Below, one piece after another: positions 41,295 through 48,576 of a stretch of DNA of 55,442 nt; the stretch's first letter is position 1, and each line of letters begins with the position of its first letter. The stretch covers positions 1-55,442 of the IMG/VR virus record IMGVR_UViG_3300009183_008372; one strand, given 5' to 3'. The position numbers and the translations under genes were made by a program. The stretch comes from a virus. The notes under the pieces were generated by a model. The model ran no database searches. It was not told the origin of the DNA and saw nothing but the letters and a program-made list of their open reading frames with translations.

Positions 41295-41548
41295 TCTTCT
41301 TCTGGATCTGTTGGACTACTAAAATAAAGATCATTCTTTAAAATTTCTCTACACTCTTCTAGTGCCTGTTCAAGTTCTTTTGGTTTCCATCCCAAAACTC
41401 GACATGCACCACTCTTGTTGAGTCTTCCCTTTTTAGTGTACACATCTTTTTCATTTTCAAGAAGTGCATCTATAAGTGGTGCATATCCCTTTTCCATTAA
41501 TTTTTGTATAAGTTCTTGTTTTTCTAATTGCTCAATAAGATTGCTCAT
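41291..41548 (-). CDS. Small conserved phage-type protein
   Basis: An 85-residue protein with a helical N-terminus and the segment KKGRLNKSGACRVLGWKPKE (about 39-58), which reads as a small HTH-like motif and recurs in proteins of other large phages as I recall. The C-terminus is acidic. It overlaps the tail-tube gene by 4 bp on the opposite strand and follows the sigma factor gene by 85 bp, so it might assist late transcription; no proof. Confidence 0.5.
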   Translation of the reverse strand: MSNLIEQLEKQELIQKLMEKGYAPLIDALLENEKDVYTKKGRLNKSGACRVLGWKPKELEQALEECREILKNDLYFSSPTDPEED

Positions 41549-41633
41549 ATGTTACCTAAATTAAGTGGCGTACAATATCCACTATTAAAATTATAAGTAT
41601 GCTGGAAATATTTTTCAAGCAATCAAATGAAAG

Positions 41634-42170
41634 TTACCTATCATTTGATTGATAATTTTTATATGTTCCTTTAATCTGTCTCTGGCTCTGTTCCATGCTC
41701 ACGCTTAAGTGATCTTGATATTTTTTTTTAAGTTCATTGTAATTTCTTGCTGTTCTATATAATTGTCTGAAGTGATTGATAATACAAGTTGTCATATAGT
41801 TGAATGCTTTGCCCTTACTTGGATCAAATCGATCAACTTTTTCAAAGCATATAAGAACACCTTCTTGAACTGCATCGTCTGGATCAATAAGGTTAAATTT
41901 TCTATATCTAACAATATTTTCCGACAATAAATAAAAAGCAGTAGTTAATTTATCTTTTAATTTGTTATATTCTGCAAAATAAAATTTGAATTCTCTTTCA
42001 TAAGAATCCCAAGATTCTGGTCTTACAAAGTTATCTCTTTTAGATGTTCTTTCTTCTGTAGCTTTTATTTCTTCGATAAGTGTTTCGAATTTTACTTTAT
42101 TTCTTTTTATCTTTATAAATTCAGAAATAATGACTTCAAAATTTTTGTTATTTAAATATTCATTAGCCAT
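41634..42170 (-). CDS. Late sigma factor, T4 gp55-like
   Basis: A 178-residue protein close in size to T4 gp55 (185 aa). The region LIDPDDAVQEGVLICFEKVDRF then DPSKGKAFNYMTTCIINHF, split at the F-D turn, parallels gp55 ([34 protein letters not shown]) and is the sigma region 2-like element that binds RNA polymerase and reads the TATAAATA late promoter. It has no region 4, as in gp55. It overlaps the upstream glycosyltransferase gene by 8 bp. Late promoter octamers occur at 11965, 32387 and 32908. Confidence 0.75.
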   Translation of the reverse strand: MANEYLNNKNFEVIISEFIKIKRNKVKFETLIEEIKATEERTSKRDNFVRPESWDSYEREFKFYFAEYNKLKDKLTTAFYLLSENIVRYRKFNLIDPDDAVQEGVLICFEKVDRFDPSKGKAFNYMTTCIINHFRQLYRTARNYNELKKKYQDHLSVSMEQSQRQIKGTYKNYQSNDR

Positions 42171-43068
42171 TAAGTTCCTTAGATTTTAAATAAATTTTCA
42201 TGTTATTTTCTTTCTTCCATTCTTCAATTCGTTCGAGAGCTTCTTTTTTGGCATCTTCATACCATTTGTCGCATATCTTATAGTAGGAACGACTATACAA
42301 TTTTCCTGATGTAAAACTTCTAAAGTGATCAATATTATCATCTAATGTCCTTTTGAAATTTTCTTCTTTGCCAATCAAATGTGGTTCAATTTTGTGTGAT
42401 CTTAAAATATAATTACCTAACAACTCCGTATCTGGCCAACAAGGTCGTCTTGGATCTGGTATTGGATCTTTGATATTAAATATGTTGCAAAGTCTGCGTA
42501 AACTCCATCCAAAGCCAATTATATCCATCGTTGGAATGTGATACATTGTAGCCGTATGAGAAACCATTCCCTTCCAATCTTCATGCGCTCTGGGCGATAT
42601 TTCATATCCAACAACTGGCGATTTTGTTTTGCACAAATCAATCATTTCATTTAAAAATGTTTTTTTTCTTAAAAAAACATCAGAATGAGTGGCAAATAGA
42701 TATTCCGTTCGGCAGCATGAGAATGCTAAATCCATAGCAATAGCTGGAAAGTCGCTTGGATGAAGAACGCCATTAAATTTCAAACTATGAACTTCAACAT
42801 CATCATTCCTTAATCCACATATCTTTTTGTATTCTTCTTCATTGCTGCCAGTATCTACAATTACAATAAATGGCTTCAATGATTGTTCTTTCAACAGTTG
42901 AATACATATGTTAAGTTGTTCAAATGTATCCATGACTGGAATAACGGCTGTAACTTTGTAATGCCAAGGTTTTTTTTCAATACTTCCTTCCCATGGCTTT
43001 TTTAGTGTAAGAACATTACGAGTAGGAGCAAATTTGTTGAAAATATCTGATATAATGTTAGGAATCAT
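42163..43068 (-). CDS. Family-2-like glycosyltransferase
   Basis: A 301-residue GT-A protein: VTAVIPVMDTFEQLNIC, IVIVDTGSNEEEY, FATHSDVFLRKKTFL (DxD-type site as HSD), and FGWSLRRLCNIF/PDTELLGNYIL acceptor-side segments. The 5' end overlaps by 14 bp the start of the divergent 43055..43216 gene, an unusual head-to-head overlap. It overlaps the late sigma gene by 8 bp, so both may be co-expressed. Acceptor unknown. Confidence 0.7.
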   Translation of the reverse strand: MIPNIISDIFNKFAPTRNVLTLKKPWEGSIEKKPWHYKVTAVIPVMDTFEQLNICIQLLKEQSLKPFIVIVDTGSNEEEYKKICGLRNDDVEVHSLKFNGVLHPSDFPAIAMDLAFSCCRTEYLFATHSDVFLRKKTFLNEMIDLCKTKSPVVGYEISPRAHEDWKGMVSHTATMYHIPTMDIIGFGWSLRRLCNIFNIKDPIPDPRRPCWPDTELLGNYILRSHKIEPHLIGKEENFKRTLDDNIDHFRSFTSGKLYSRSYYKICDKWYEDAKKEALERIEEWKKENNMKIYLKSKELNG

Positions 43069-43216
43069 TGAAAACCCTCATTCGCCAAAGTATTACAAAG
43101 AATTATGTCTGTATTATAATCATATTGGAAGGCACAACGAAGCCGAAGCCATTATACATTTAATTGAAACAAAATTTAATGAAAAATTTCACATTCGTAA
43201 TAACATGCAGAAATAA
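43055..43216 (+). CDS. Small TPR-like peptide upstream of a glycosyltransferase
   Basis: About 53 residues from the ATG at 43055, overlapping by 14 bp the first codons of the divergent glycosyltransferase. NPHSPKYYKELCLYYNHIGR then HNEAEAIIHLIE form one TPR-like helix pair. Its 3' end overlaps the next gene by 38 bp in another frame. It could be a remnant of a longer TPR protein or a partner of the TPR-bearing transferase that follows. The alternative ATG at 43034 is less likely because it lies deeper in the opposite gene. Confidence 0.4.
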   Translation: MLGIIENPHSPKYYKELCLYYNHIGRHNEAEAIIHLIETKFNEKFHIRNNMQK

Positions 43217-44135
43217 TGAATCTACACTTGCCGAGTGTATTGATTCATGTAAGAAATTAGATTCTGAAATACTTATTGCTGATATAAACAGTTCGGACAA
43301 ATCTTCGGATATCATCGAAAAGATTGGATGCAATACTATATTCTTTGGATTTCACAACGATTATGCAAAAATAAAAAACAAAATTATAAATGAATGCAAA
43401 ACAGAATGGATGATGTTTTTAAATGCTAATGAAATTATATTAAAAGGTTTAGATAAAATACAAGAATATATTGAAGGTAAAGATTGCAGAAGAATAAGTG
43501 TCATCCAAGAACAAGTTATTACAAAACCAATTCGTTTGATAAATAAATCAAATAATTGTATTTTTTCAAATCCAGTATTCGAACATATATCTCATTCTTC
43601 TATACATAGCGATATATTCGTGAAATCTCAAACAATTGATCGTTATGAAGAGAATATGGAGATCATAAAAAATTGGATGAAAGAAAAGCCACTGGTAGCA
43701 CAAACTCACTATTACTTGAGTTGTATTTATCTTGGGAAAAATAAATGGGATGATTTCATTAGAACTGCCAATTATTATTTGTTTTTAGAAAAAAACAAAC
43801 CTATGTCATATTTTATGACAAAATATTATCTTGCAATGATTTATGCCTATGTTGAGAAGAACTACAAATTAGCATCGCAACAATTGTTTGAACTCATTAT
43901 AGAAAAACCTCTGATGGCTGAATACTGGTGTTTGCTAGGAGACATCTATTATTCCTTAGATAAGTTTGAAAAAGCATTTCATTTTTATGAAAATGCAATG
44001 CTTTTAGGATCACGAAGACTTAAGAGTGATGAATTTCCATTTCATATTGAAAAATATAAAAAGCATCCAGAAGAAATGATGTTAAATTGCAAAAATGTTA
44101 TAAATTCATCTAAGTTATATAAGTCTAATAAATAA
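43179..44135 (+). CDS. Glycosyltransferase with C-terminal TPR repeats
   Basis: About 318 residues from the ATG at 43179 (an in-frame TTG is at 43164). N-terminal half: GT2-like fold with FTFVITCRNNESTLAECI, EILIADINSSD and WMMFLNANEI (D-x-D replaced by N-A-N), then a conserved SVIQEQVITKPIRLI. The C-terminal half (about 170-300) has TPR-like helix pairs (TKYYLAMIYAYVEKNYKLA, YWCLLGDIYYSLDKFEKA). This combination occurs in SPBc2-type glycosyltransferases. It may glycosylate a protein or fibre. Confidence 0.65.
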   Translation: MKNFTFVITCRNNESTLAECIDSCKKLDSEILIADINSSDKSSDIIEKIGCNTIFFGFHNDYAKIKNKIINECKTEWMMFLNANEIILKGLDKIQEYIEGKDCRRISVIQEQVITKPIRLINKSNNCIFSNPVFEHISHSSIHSDIFVKSQTIDRYEENMEIIKNWMKEKPLVAQTHYYLSCIYLGKNKWDDFIRTANYYLFLEKNKPMSYFMTKYYLAMIYAYVEKNYKLASQQLFELIIEKPLMAEYWCLLGDIYYSLDKFEKAFHFYENAMLLGSRRLKSDEFPFHIEKYKKHPEEMMLNCKNVINSSKLYKSNK

Positions 44136-44511
44136 CATCTAAATCATTTACAATAACAGTAACTTGGTCTTCATATCTTGATATTGCAATTTGTTTTCTT
44201 CCAACTCCGAGTTTTCTCAAATGACCTTCAAGGTCATCTACAGAACAATTTATGACTGAAAATTTATTCTGTGCGAGTTTCTTTACTTCTTCTTGAATAT
44301 TGCTAATTTCACGATTTGGAAAATACTGTTTTATTTGATCGGAACAATCAGATAAAATTTTTCGATACAATGGCATGTTGCATGCACATCCGGGATTCTT
44401 TAAAAATTTATGCACCTCTTCCATCATGTCTGGTGGTAAAGTATCTCTAAATCTTGAATCCTTAAGTGCTTGCTTAATATCCAGCAGGGTTATCGTCTTG
44501 TTTTGGCTCAT
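44125..44511 (-). CDS. Unknown 128-residue protein, common phage type
   Basis: It contains FLKNPGCACNMPLYRKIL (about 40-57), a motif that recurs in hypothetical proteins of other T4-like and jumbo phages as I recall, followed by YFPNREISNIQEEV and a beta-rich end (QVTVIVNDLDVIY). Start at 44511 with GAGG five bases upstream. It overlaps the zinc-ribbon gene by 38 bp in another frame. Function unknown. Confidence 0.55.
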   Translation of the reverse strand: MSQNKTITLLDIKQALKDSRFRDTLPPDMMEEVHKFLKNPGCACNMPLYRKILSDCSDQIKQYFPNREISNIQEEVKKLAQNKFSVINCSVDDLEGHLRKLGVGRKQIAISRYEDQVTVIVNDLDVIY

Positions 44512-44737
44512 TATACCTCATTATAAATGTAATGCGACCACATTTAGGACATTTGATCTTTGACTTACCTTTTTTTTGCTTAGGTGTCTCTATTTTTTTC
44601 GTAAAAGGATTCAATATTGGTATATTAGATTGTATATCAACACTTTTTTGAAGAGAAAGATCTTTTACATCTTCGTCTCCAAATATTTTTTTATAGTGAC
44701 ATGCCTGACAATATATTTGATATTTATATATTTTCAT
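44474..44737 (-). CDS. Small zinc-ribbon protein
   Basis: An 87-residue protein with CQAC (9-12) and CPKCGR (64-69), a four-cysteine zinc ribbon split by a Lys-rich linker. Similar two-pair ribbons are common small phage proteins near structural genes. It overlaps the membrane-protein gene upstream by 14 bp and the next gene downstream by 38 bp, so the three are tightly coupled. No function known. Confidence 0.55.
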   Translation of the reverse strand: MKIYKYQIYCQACHYKKIFGDEDVKDLSLQKSVDIQSNIPILNPFTKKIETPKQKKGKSKIKCPKCGRITFIMRYNEPKQDDNPAGY

Positions 44738-45077
44738 TTTTTTGTTCTGGCAAATTAATTATGGTTGCTGATTCAATATAATTCAAAATCATTGCAGCAA
44801 AATTTGAAAGAAATCCACCAGCACAACCACAGGCGAATGTTGTCAAGATGCTAAGAGTGATATTGTTTATAAAATATCCATAAACAATATATCCCATAAA
44901 AAATCCAGCCCATGTTCCAGAACACATGTAGCATTCAACAATTTCGCCAAGTTTTGGCAAATTGATCTTTTTTGTAAATGATTTCACAAAATCTCTAAAT
45001 GATTCGAGAATTGATCCATCCACAATAATATGAGCCATTCCAATAGATCCAAAAGCAAACAAAAGAAAATTTTCCAT
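44724..45077 (-). CDS. Membrane protein, DUF1360-like
   Basis: About 117 residues from the ATG at 45077 (GGAG six bases upstream; ATG at 45083 and upstream frames are less likely). Hydrophobic segments at about 3-20, 52-72 and 75-98, with ECYMCSGTWAGFFMGYIVYG in the middle, matching the C-x-x-C-x-G-x-W-x-G pattern of DUF1360 phage/host membrane proteins of unknown function. The extra Cys (FACGCAGG) may matter for disulfides. Likely inserted in the host inner membrane. Confidence 0.6.
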   Translation of the reverse strand: MENFLLFAFGSIGMAHIIVDGSILESFRDFVKSFTKKINLPKLGEIVECYMCSGTWAGFFMGYIVYGYFINNITLSILTTFACGCAGGFLSNFAAMILNYIESATIINLPEQKNENI

Positions 45078-45079
45078 TA

Positions 45080-45442
45080 TCATCTCCAAGTGGTTATAAA
45101 AACTGTATTTCCACGCCTTGTTAAACAAAAATCATTAAAGTTATCAAACTTACATATTTTTTCTTCCAATTCGTCAATGTTGAATAAAAAGCTTTCAATC
45201 AACTTGTCATTCATCTTATCAATAAAAATAGGTTCTCCAAAAAAAGATGCCAATTTCTCAACAGACTCTTCTGTAATGTTATTTAAGAAATCTAATATAG
45301 CCCTTTTTCCTAAATCTCTCAATCCCGGAACTCTTATGGATAGCAACCAATTACTATAACATTGACTTAATTCTGGTATGTGTTGCCATACTTTTGAATT
45401 ATAAAAAATTATTTCTTCGATATTTTGAAAATTTATTTCCAT
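45080..45442 (-). CDS. Unknown 120-residue protein
   Basis: I use the ATG at 45442 (MEINFQNIEE) because longer frames run into the divergent baseplate gene. The protein is Ile/Phe/Asn/Glu-rich with helical periodicity, and its TGA overlaps the start region of the downstream membrane protein gene, indicating translational coupling. No motif recognised. Confidence 0.45.
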   Translation of the reverse strand: MEINFQNIEEIIFYNSKVWQHIPELSQCYSNWLLSIRVPGLRDLGKRAILDFLNNITEESVEKLASFFGEPIFIDKMNDKLIESFLFNIDELEEKICKFDNFNDFCLTRRGNTVFITTWR

Positions 45443-45495
45443 ACACACTATTTTAAAGTCAAAGGTGAATTTTAGCAACAACATAGGAGTCAATA

Positions 45496-46533
45496 ATGGC
45501 AGAGAATAATTTGAACAAAGAAGGAAGCCCAATCAACATTCAAGGGAATGTACCTCAAGAATTTTTGCAAGTTTTGAAAAATCAAGGAAATCAAGGAAAT
45601 CAAGATGCTCCACAATCTACCTTGCAAAAACCAAATCAATCTTTTGCAAATTTGCGAGATAGAGATAATGGTAATACAAATGCTCCTAGTGTAACCAAAG
45701 CTCCATCATCATATCCGCAAAACAACCAAAGTGGAAGACTTAAAGAAATTCTTGAATCCCTCAAGGGGTCACTTGCTCAATATGAAGAATTGCAATTGCC
45801 ATCAAAAGGAAGATTCTATGATGGTACAAATGGACCTGCTGATGGTATTATTCATATTCGACCAATGACTGGCGAAGAAGAGCAAATTTTAGCGACTCCT
45901 AGATTTGTCCGCAAAGGACAAGCAATCAACATGATCTTTCAAAAATGCATTAAAGAAGATTTTAAAGCAGAAAATTTACTCACTGTAGATCGAACCTATC
46001 TATTACTTTATCTTCGTGGTATCTCTTATTCTCATAGCTACGATGTCGAAGTAAAGTGTTCGGAATGTTCTTCTAAGTTTAGTACAAATGTTGATTTAAG
46101 TGCTTTGTTTGTAAATCAATGTCCTTATGATTTCGGACCAGTTCTTGAAGATGTTTTGCCAAATTCAAAATATCGATTTAAGTATCGTCTTTCAACTGGT
46201 CGTGACGAACAAGAAATCAATGAATATCGTGAACGCAGAATGAAGATGTTTGGCGATAATGCTACTGATGATACATTGACCTATAGAACTGCCCAACTAT
46301 TAGAAGAAATTGATGGGATCAATGATAAGATGGAACTTCAAATTTTATTGAAGAATCTTCCAATCAATGATGTTTCTTATATTCGTGGTATCATCAACGA
46401 GCCTCCGTTTGGTGTAGATACAAATGTAGAAATCAATTGTCCAAGTTGCTCTTCTGAGTTTTCTATCGATTTGCCTCTTGAAGCAAATTTTTTCTTCCCC
46501 CGGAGGAAGAAGGAAAAGAACACCCAAGCATAA
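45496..46533 (+). CDS. T4 gp26-like baseplate protein with two CxxC knuckles
   Basis: A 345-residue protein of the T4 baseplate hub-associated (gp26-like) type. A disordered Gln/Asn-rich N-terminus (about 1-85) precedes YEELQLPSKGRFYDG, then IRPMTGEEEQIL, and RTYLLLYLRGISYSHSYDVEVKCSEC, split at S-Y. Two CxxC pairs (Cys188/191 and Cys315/318) may hold one zinc. It ends ...DLPLEANFFFPRRKK, and a U-UUU-UUC slip site at 46488 links it to a conserved -1 frame. AGGAG precedes the start. T4 gp26 (208 aa) lacks the extensions. Confidence 0.7.
   Translation: MAENNLNKEGSPINIQGNVPQEFLQVLKNQGNQGNQDAPQSTLQKPNQSFANLRDRDNGNTNAPSVTKAPSSYPQNNQSGRLKEILESLKGSLAQYEELQLPSKGRFYDGTNGPADGIIHIRPMTGEEEQILATPRFVRKGQAINMIFQKCIKEDFKAENLLTVDRTYLLLYLRGISYSHSYDVEVKCSECSSKFSTNVDLSALFVNQCPYDFGPVLEDVLPNSKYRFKYRLSTGRDEQEINEYRERRMKMFGDNATDDTLTYRTAQLLEEIDGINDKMELQILLKNLPINDVSYIRGIINEPPFGVDTNVEINCPSCSSEFSIDLPLEANFFFPRRKKEKNTQA
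46488..46494 (+). promoter_or_regulatory. Candidate -1 ribosomal frameshift site (T TTT TTC)
   Basis: Canonical slippery heptamer in the zero frame of the gp26-like gene (last base of AAT, then TTT, TTC). After slipping, translation continues in the -1 frame through 46721. A purine-rich GGAGGAAGAAGGA follows at 46502-46514; whether it stimulates slippage is unknown. Confidence 0.5.
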
Positions 46534-46721
46534 CGCTTGGAAAAAACCTCCTAGAAGAAATATTTTTCTTTTCATATCATCTGCACCAAGACATGCAGAA
46601 GACATTGTCCATGCCAATCAATATCAGGCAATGGATGGTGCAGAGATTTATAGAACAAAAAGAAAAAGAAAATCAAGCAATGGAAGCAGAGCGAAGAAAA
46701 TCTAGTAGTAAAAGAAGGTAA
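46495..46721 (+). CDS. -1 frame extension of the gp26-like gene, tail/baseplate chaperone-type
   Basis: About 75 codons in the -1 frame relative to the gp26-like gene, ending TAA at 46719-46721, with no canonical start codon before the conserved part. It encodes ...ITLGKNLLEEIFFFSYHLHQ, then DMQKTLSMPINIRQWMVQRF and IEQKEKENQAMEAERRKSSS. The SYHLH...MPI-x-x-R-x-W-x-x-x-R-(F)-I-x-x-x-x-x-E pattern is typical of the small chaperone-like proteins encoded just after gp26-type genes and of the T part of tail-assembly G/GT frameshift products. The next gene starts 2 nt later. Confidence 0.6.
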
Positions 46722-46723
46722 AT

Positions 46724-47467
46724 ATGCCACTAAAAGAAAGATTGCAAAATCCAACTTGTAACGACACGATTAGGTTGCGTCTTTTTTCCTACAACAGCAA
46801 CAATCGAGCTAATTTACAAGACATTCAAAAAGTGGACATTTACACACTTGATCCTAACGAAATATCACAAGCTAATCCTGATGGTCGAAGGTTAGTTGCA
46901 ACCATAGATGGTGCCGATGTGATTTCTGAATCTGCTGGATCTTATTATGTCGATATATCTGCAGATTCTCCACTTTACACAATTGGAGATTATGTTGATG
47001 TGTGGGCAGTAAGCTTTGAAAGCGACCATTGTTCTTTGGCGGAAATTCAAAATAGATTTAGAATTTATCCTAACTTGTGGTTCACAAGTCCTGTTCCGCC
47101 TGTTTATGATTTTTCATTTGGATTTAGACCCAACAGAATTGTAAAAGGGTCTAAAAGATATTTGGTGATCCAAATTTCACCAAATGTTCCACGAGGAGCC
47201 GATTTACTACCATATTACGAAAATCTCGCCATAGTCTCAGATTTGCGTATTTCAATCGAAAAAAACTGCGGGGATTGTGTCCCACAGGAAAAAGATCTCC
47301 GATTGGTAGTGGATCGGCAACTTGTGGATTATCGTGAAAAAATGTATGGGTATTACTTTATTGATACATCAGATTACGATTCTGGAATATACAATGTGTG
47401 GTTTGAATTGCAATATGCAGAAAACACATTCATTTCTGAAAAAAATCAAATCCAAATTTTCGAATGA
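46724..47467 (+). CDS. Beta-rich virion structural protein
   Basis: A 247-residue protein starting MPLKERLQNPTC after AAGAAGG, right behind the frameshift product. Regular beta strands (TIRLRLFSYNSNNRA, GSYYVDISADSPLY, YVDVWAVSFESD, SKRYLVIQISPNVPRG) and a Pro/Phe-rich middle (WFTSPVPPVYDFSFGFRPNR) suggest Ig-like or baseplate wedge-type domains. Its position next to the gp26-like gene supports a baseplate or tail role. I cannot assign a specific family. Confidence 0.55.
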   Translation: MPLKERLQNPTCNDTIRLRLFSYNSNNRANLQDIQKVDIYTLDPNEISQANPDGRRLVATIDGADVISESAGSYYVDISADSPLYTIGDYVDVWAVSFESDHCSLAEIQNRFRIYPNLWFTSPVPPVYDFSFGFRPNRIVKGSKRYLVIQISPNVPRGADLLPYYENLAIVSDLRISIEKNCGDCVPQEKDLRLVVDRQLVDYREKMYGYYFIDTSDYDSGIYNVWFELQYAENTFISEKNQIQIFE

Positions 47468-47528
47468 TTGTATTTAAAAACTAAACAATTCGTGATATCA
47501 TGCCTTTTTCAATTTTGGAGAAGGCTTT

Positions 47529-48575
47529 ATGAACTTAGATTACAAGTTAGATAATTGGATAAGATACAATCAAAATGTTTTGATGATTGGCAAGCATGGT
47601 GTTGGGAAAACCGCACTAATAAAAAAAGCATTTGAAAGAAATGGTTTAAAGTGGAGGTATTTTAGTGCAGCCACCATGGACCCTTGGACTGATTTTGTTG
47701 GTATTCCAAAAGAAGCAACAAAAGTTATAGGCGATCAATCTGTAAGTTACATAAAGATGATTCGTCCTTTGGACTTTGTTCTTGGTGAAGTAGAAGCAAT
47801 TTTCATGGATGAATTCAACAGATCTCCAAAGAAAGTTAGAAATGCAGTTCTCGAATTGATTCAATTCAAAAGCATAAATGGAGAAAAATTTCCAAATTTA
47901 AGGATGGTTTGGGCTGCGATAAATCCAGAAGATGATCCAGAGTCTTATGATGTTGAAAAACTTGATATGGCTCAAATGGATCGTTTTGAAGTTCATAGAA
48001 AAATTGATTACAAGCCAGATGTTGAGTTCTTTAGAGTTAAGTTTGGAAAGACCATTGCGGACAGTGCAATTGCTTGGTGGTCAGAATTAGATGAATCCAC
48101 CAAAAATCTAGTATCTCCTAGAAGATTAGAATACGCTTTAAACTCATTTTCTAGACAAGGAGATCTAAGAGATCATTTGCCACAAGAAAGTGGTGTTTCG
48201 AAGCTTTTACAGGCTTTGAAAGACGGTCCTACAAGTGATAAATTAGCGAGATTTATGTCAGAAGAAGATTCTGGTGCTGCTAAAATTTGGCTAAAAAACG
48301 AGAACAATTTTTCTTCAGCATCAAAATATATCATAGAAAGCAAAACTCTTTGCGATTGGTTTTTACCATTAGTTCCTAAAGAGAAAATCATATCATTAAT
48401 GACTTCTAATGAAAAATTAGCAAAGCATGTTATGTCTAATGTAAATTCTGAAAAAACATATATGGAAATTTGTAAAGAAATATTGAATGCAAAAACTGAC
48501 TATAAGATGTCAAATAAAATTAAACGATTTATGACTCAGAATCCCGACATGGCAAAATTTTTATCTGAAGACTAA
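47529..48575 (+). CDS. MoxR-type AAA+ ATPase
   Basis: A 348-residue AAA+ protein with Walker A GKHGVGKT (21-28), Walker B AIFMDEFNR (Asp93, Glu94), sensor region WAAINP and the arginine-containing LDMAQMDRFEVH segment. This matches MoxR ATPases, which work with VWA-domain partners as chaperones for metal insertion or protein remodelling. TTGGAG precedes the start. The VWA/metallopeptidase partner begins one base after its stop codon, confirming a functional pair. Targets unknown. Confidence 0.85.
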   Translation: MNLDYKLDNWIRYNQNVLMIGKHGVGKTALIKKAFERNGLKWRYFSAATMDPWTDFVGIPKEATKVIGDQSVSYIKMIRPLDFVLGEVEAIFMDEFNRSPKKVRNAVLELIQFKSINGEKFPNLRMVWAAINPEDDPESYDVEKLDMAQMDRFEVHRKIDYKPDVEFFRVKFGKTIADSAIAWWSELDESTKNLVSPRRLEYALNSFSRQGDLRDHLPQESGVSKLLQALKDGPTSDKLARFMSEEDSGAAKIWLKNENNFSSASKYIIESKTLCDWFLPLVPKEKIISLMTSNEKLAKHVMSNVNSEKTYMEICKEILNAKTDYKMSNKIKRFMTQNPDMAKFLSED

Positions 48576-48576
48576 T

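Noticed and set aside
46478-46705. A 75-residue plus-strand frame overlapping the end of the gp26-like gene
   Set aside because: Its basic, low-complexity composition shows no family pattern, and the overlapping -1 frame encodes a clearly conserved-looking chaperone segment instead.
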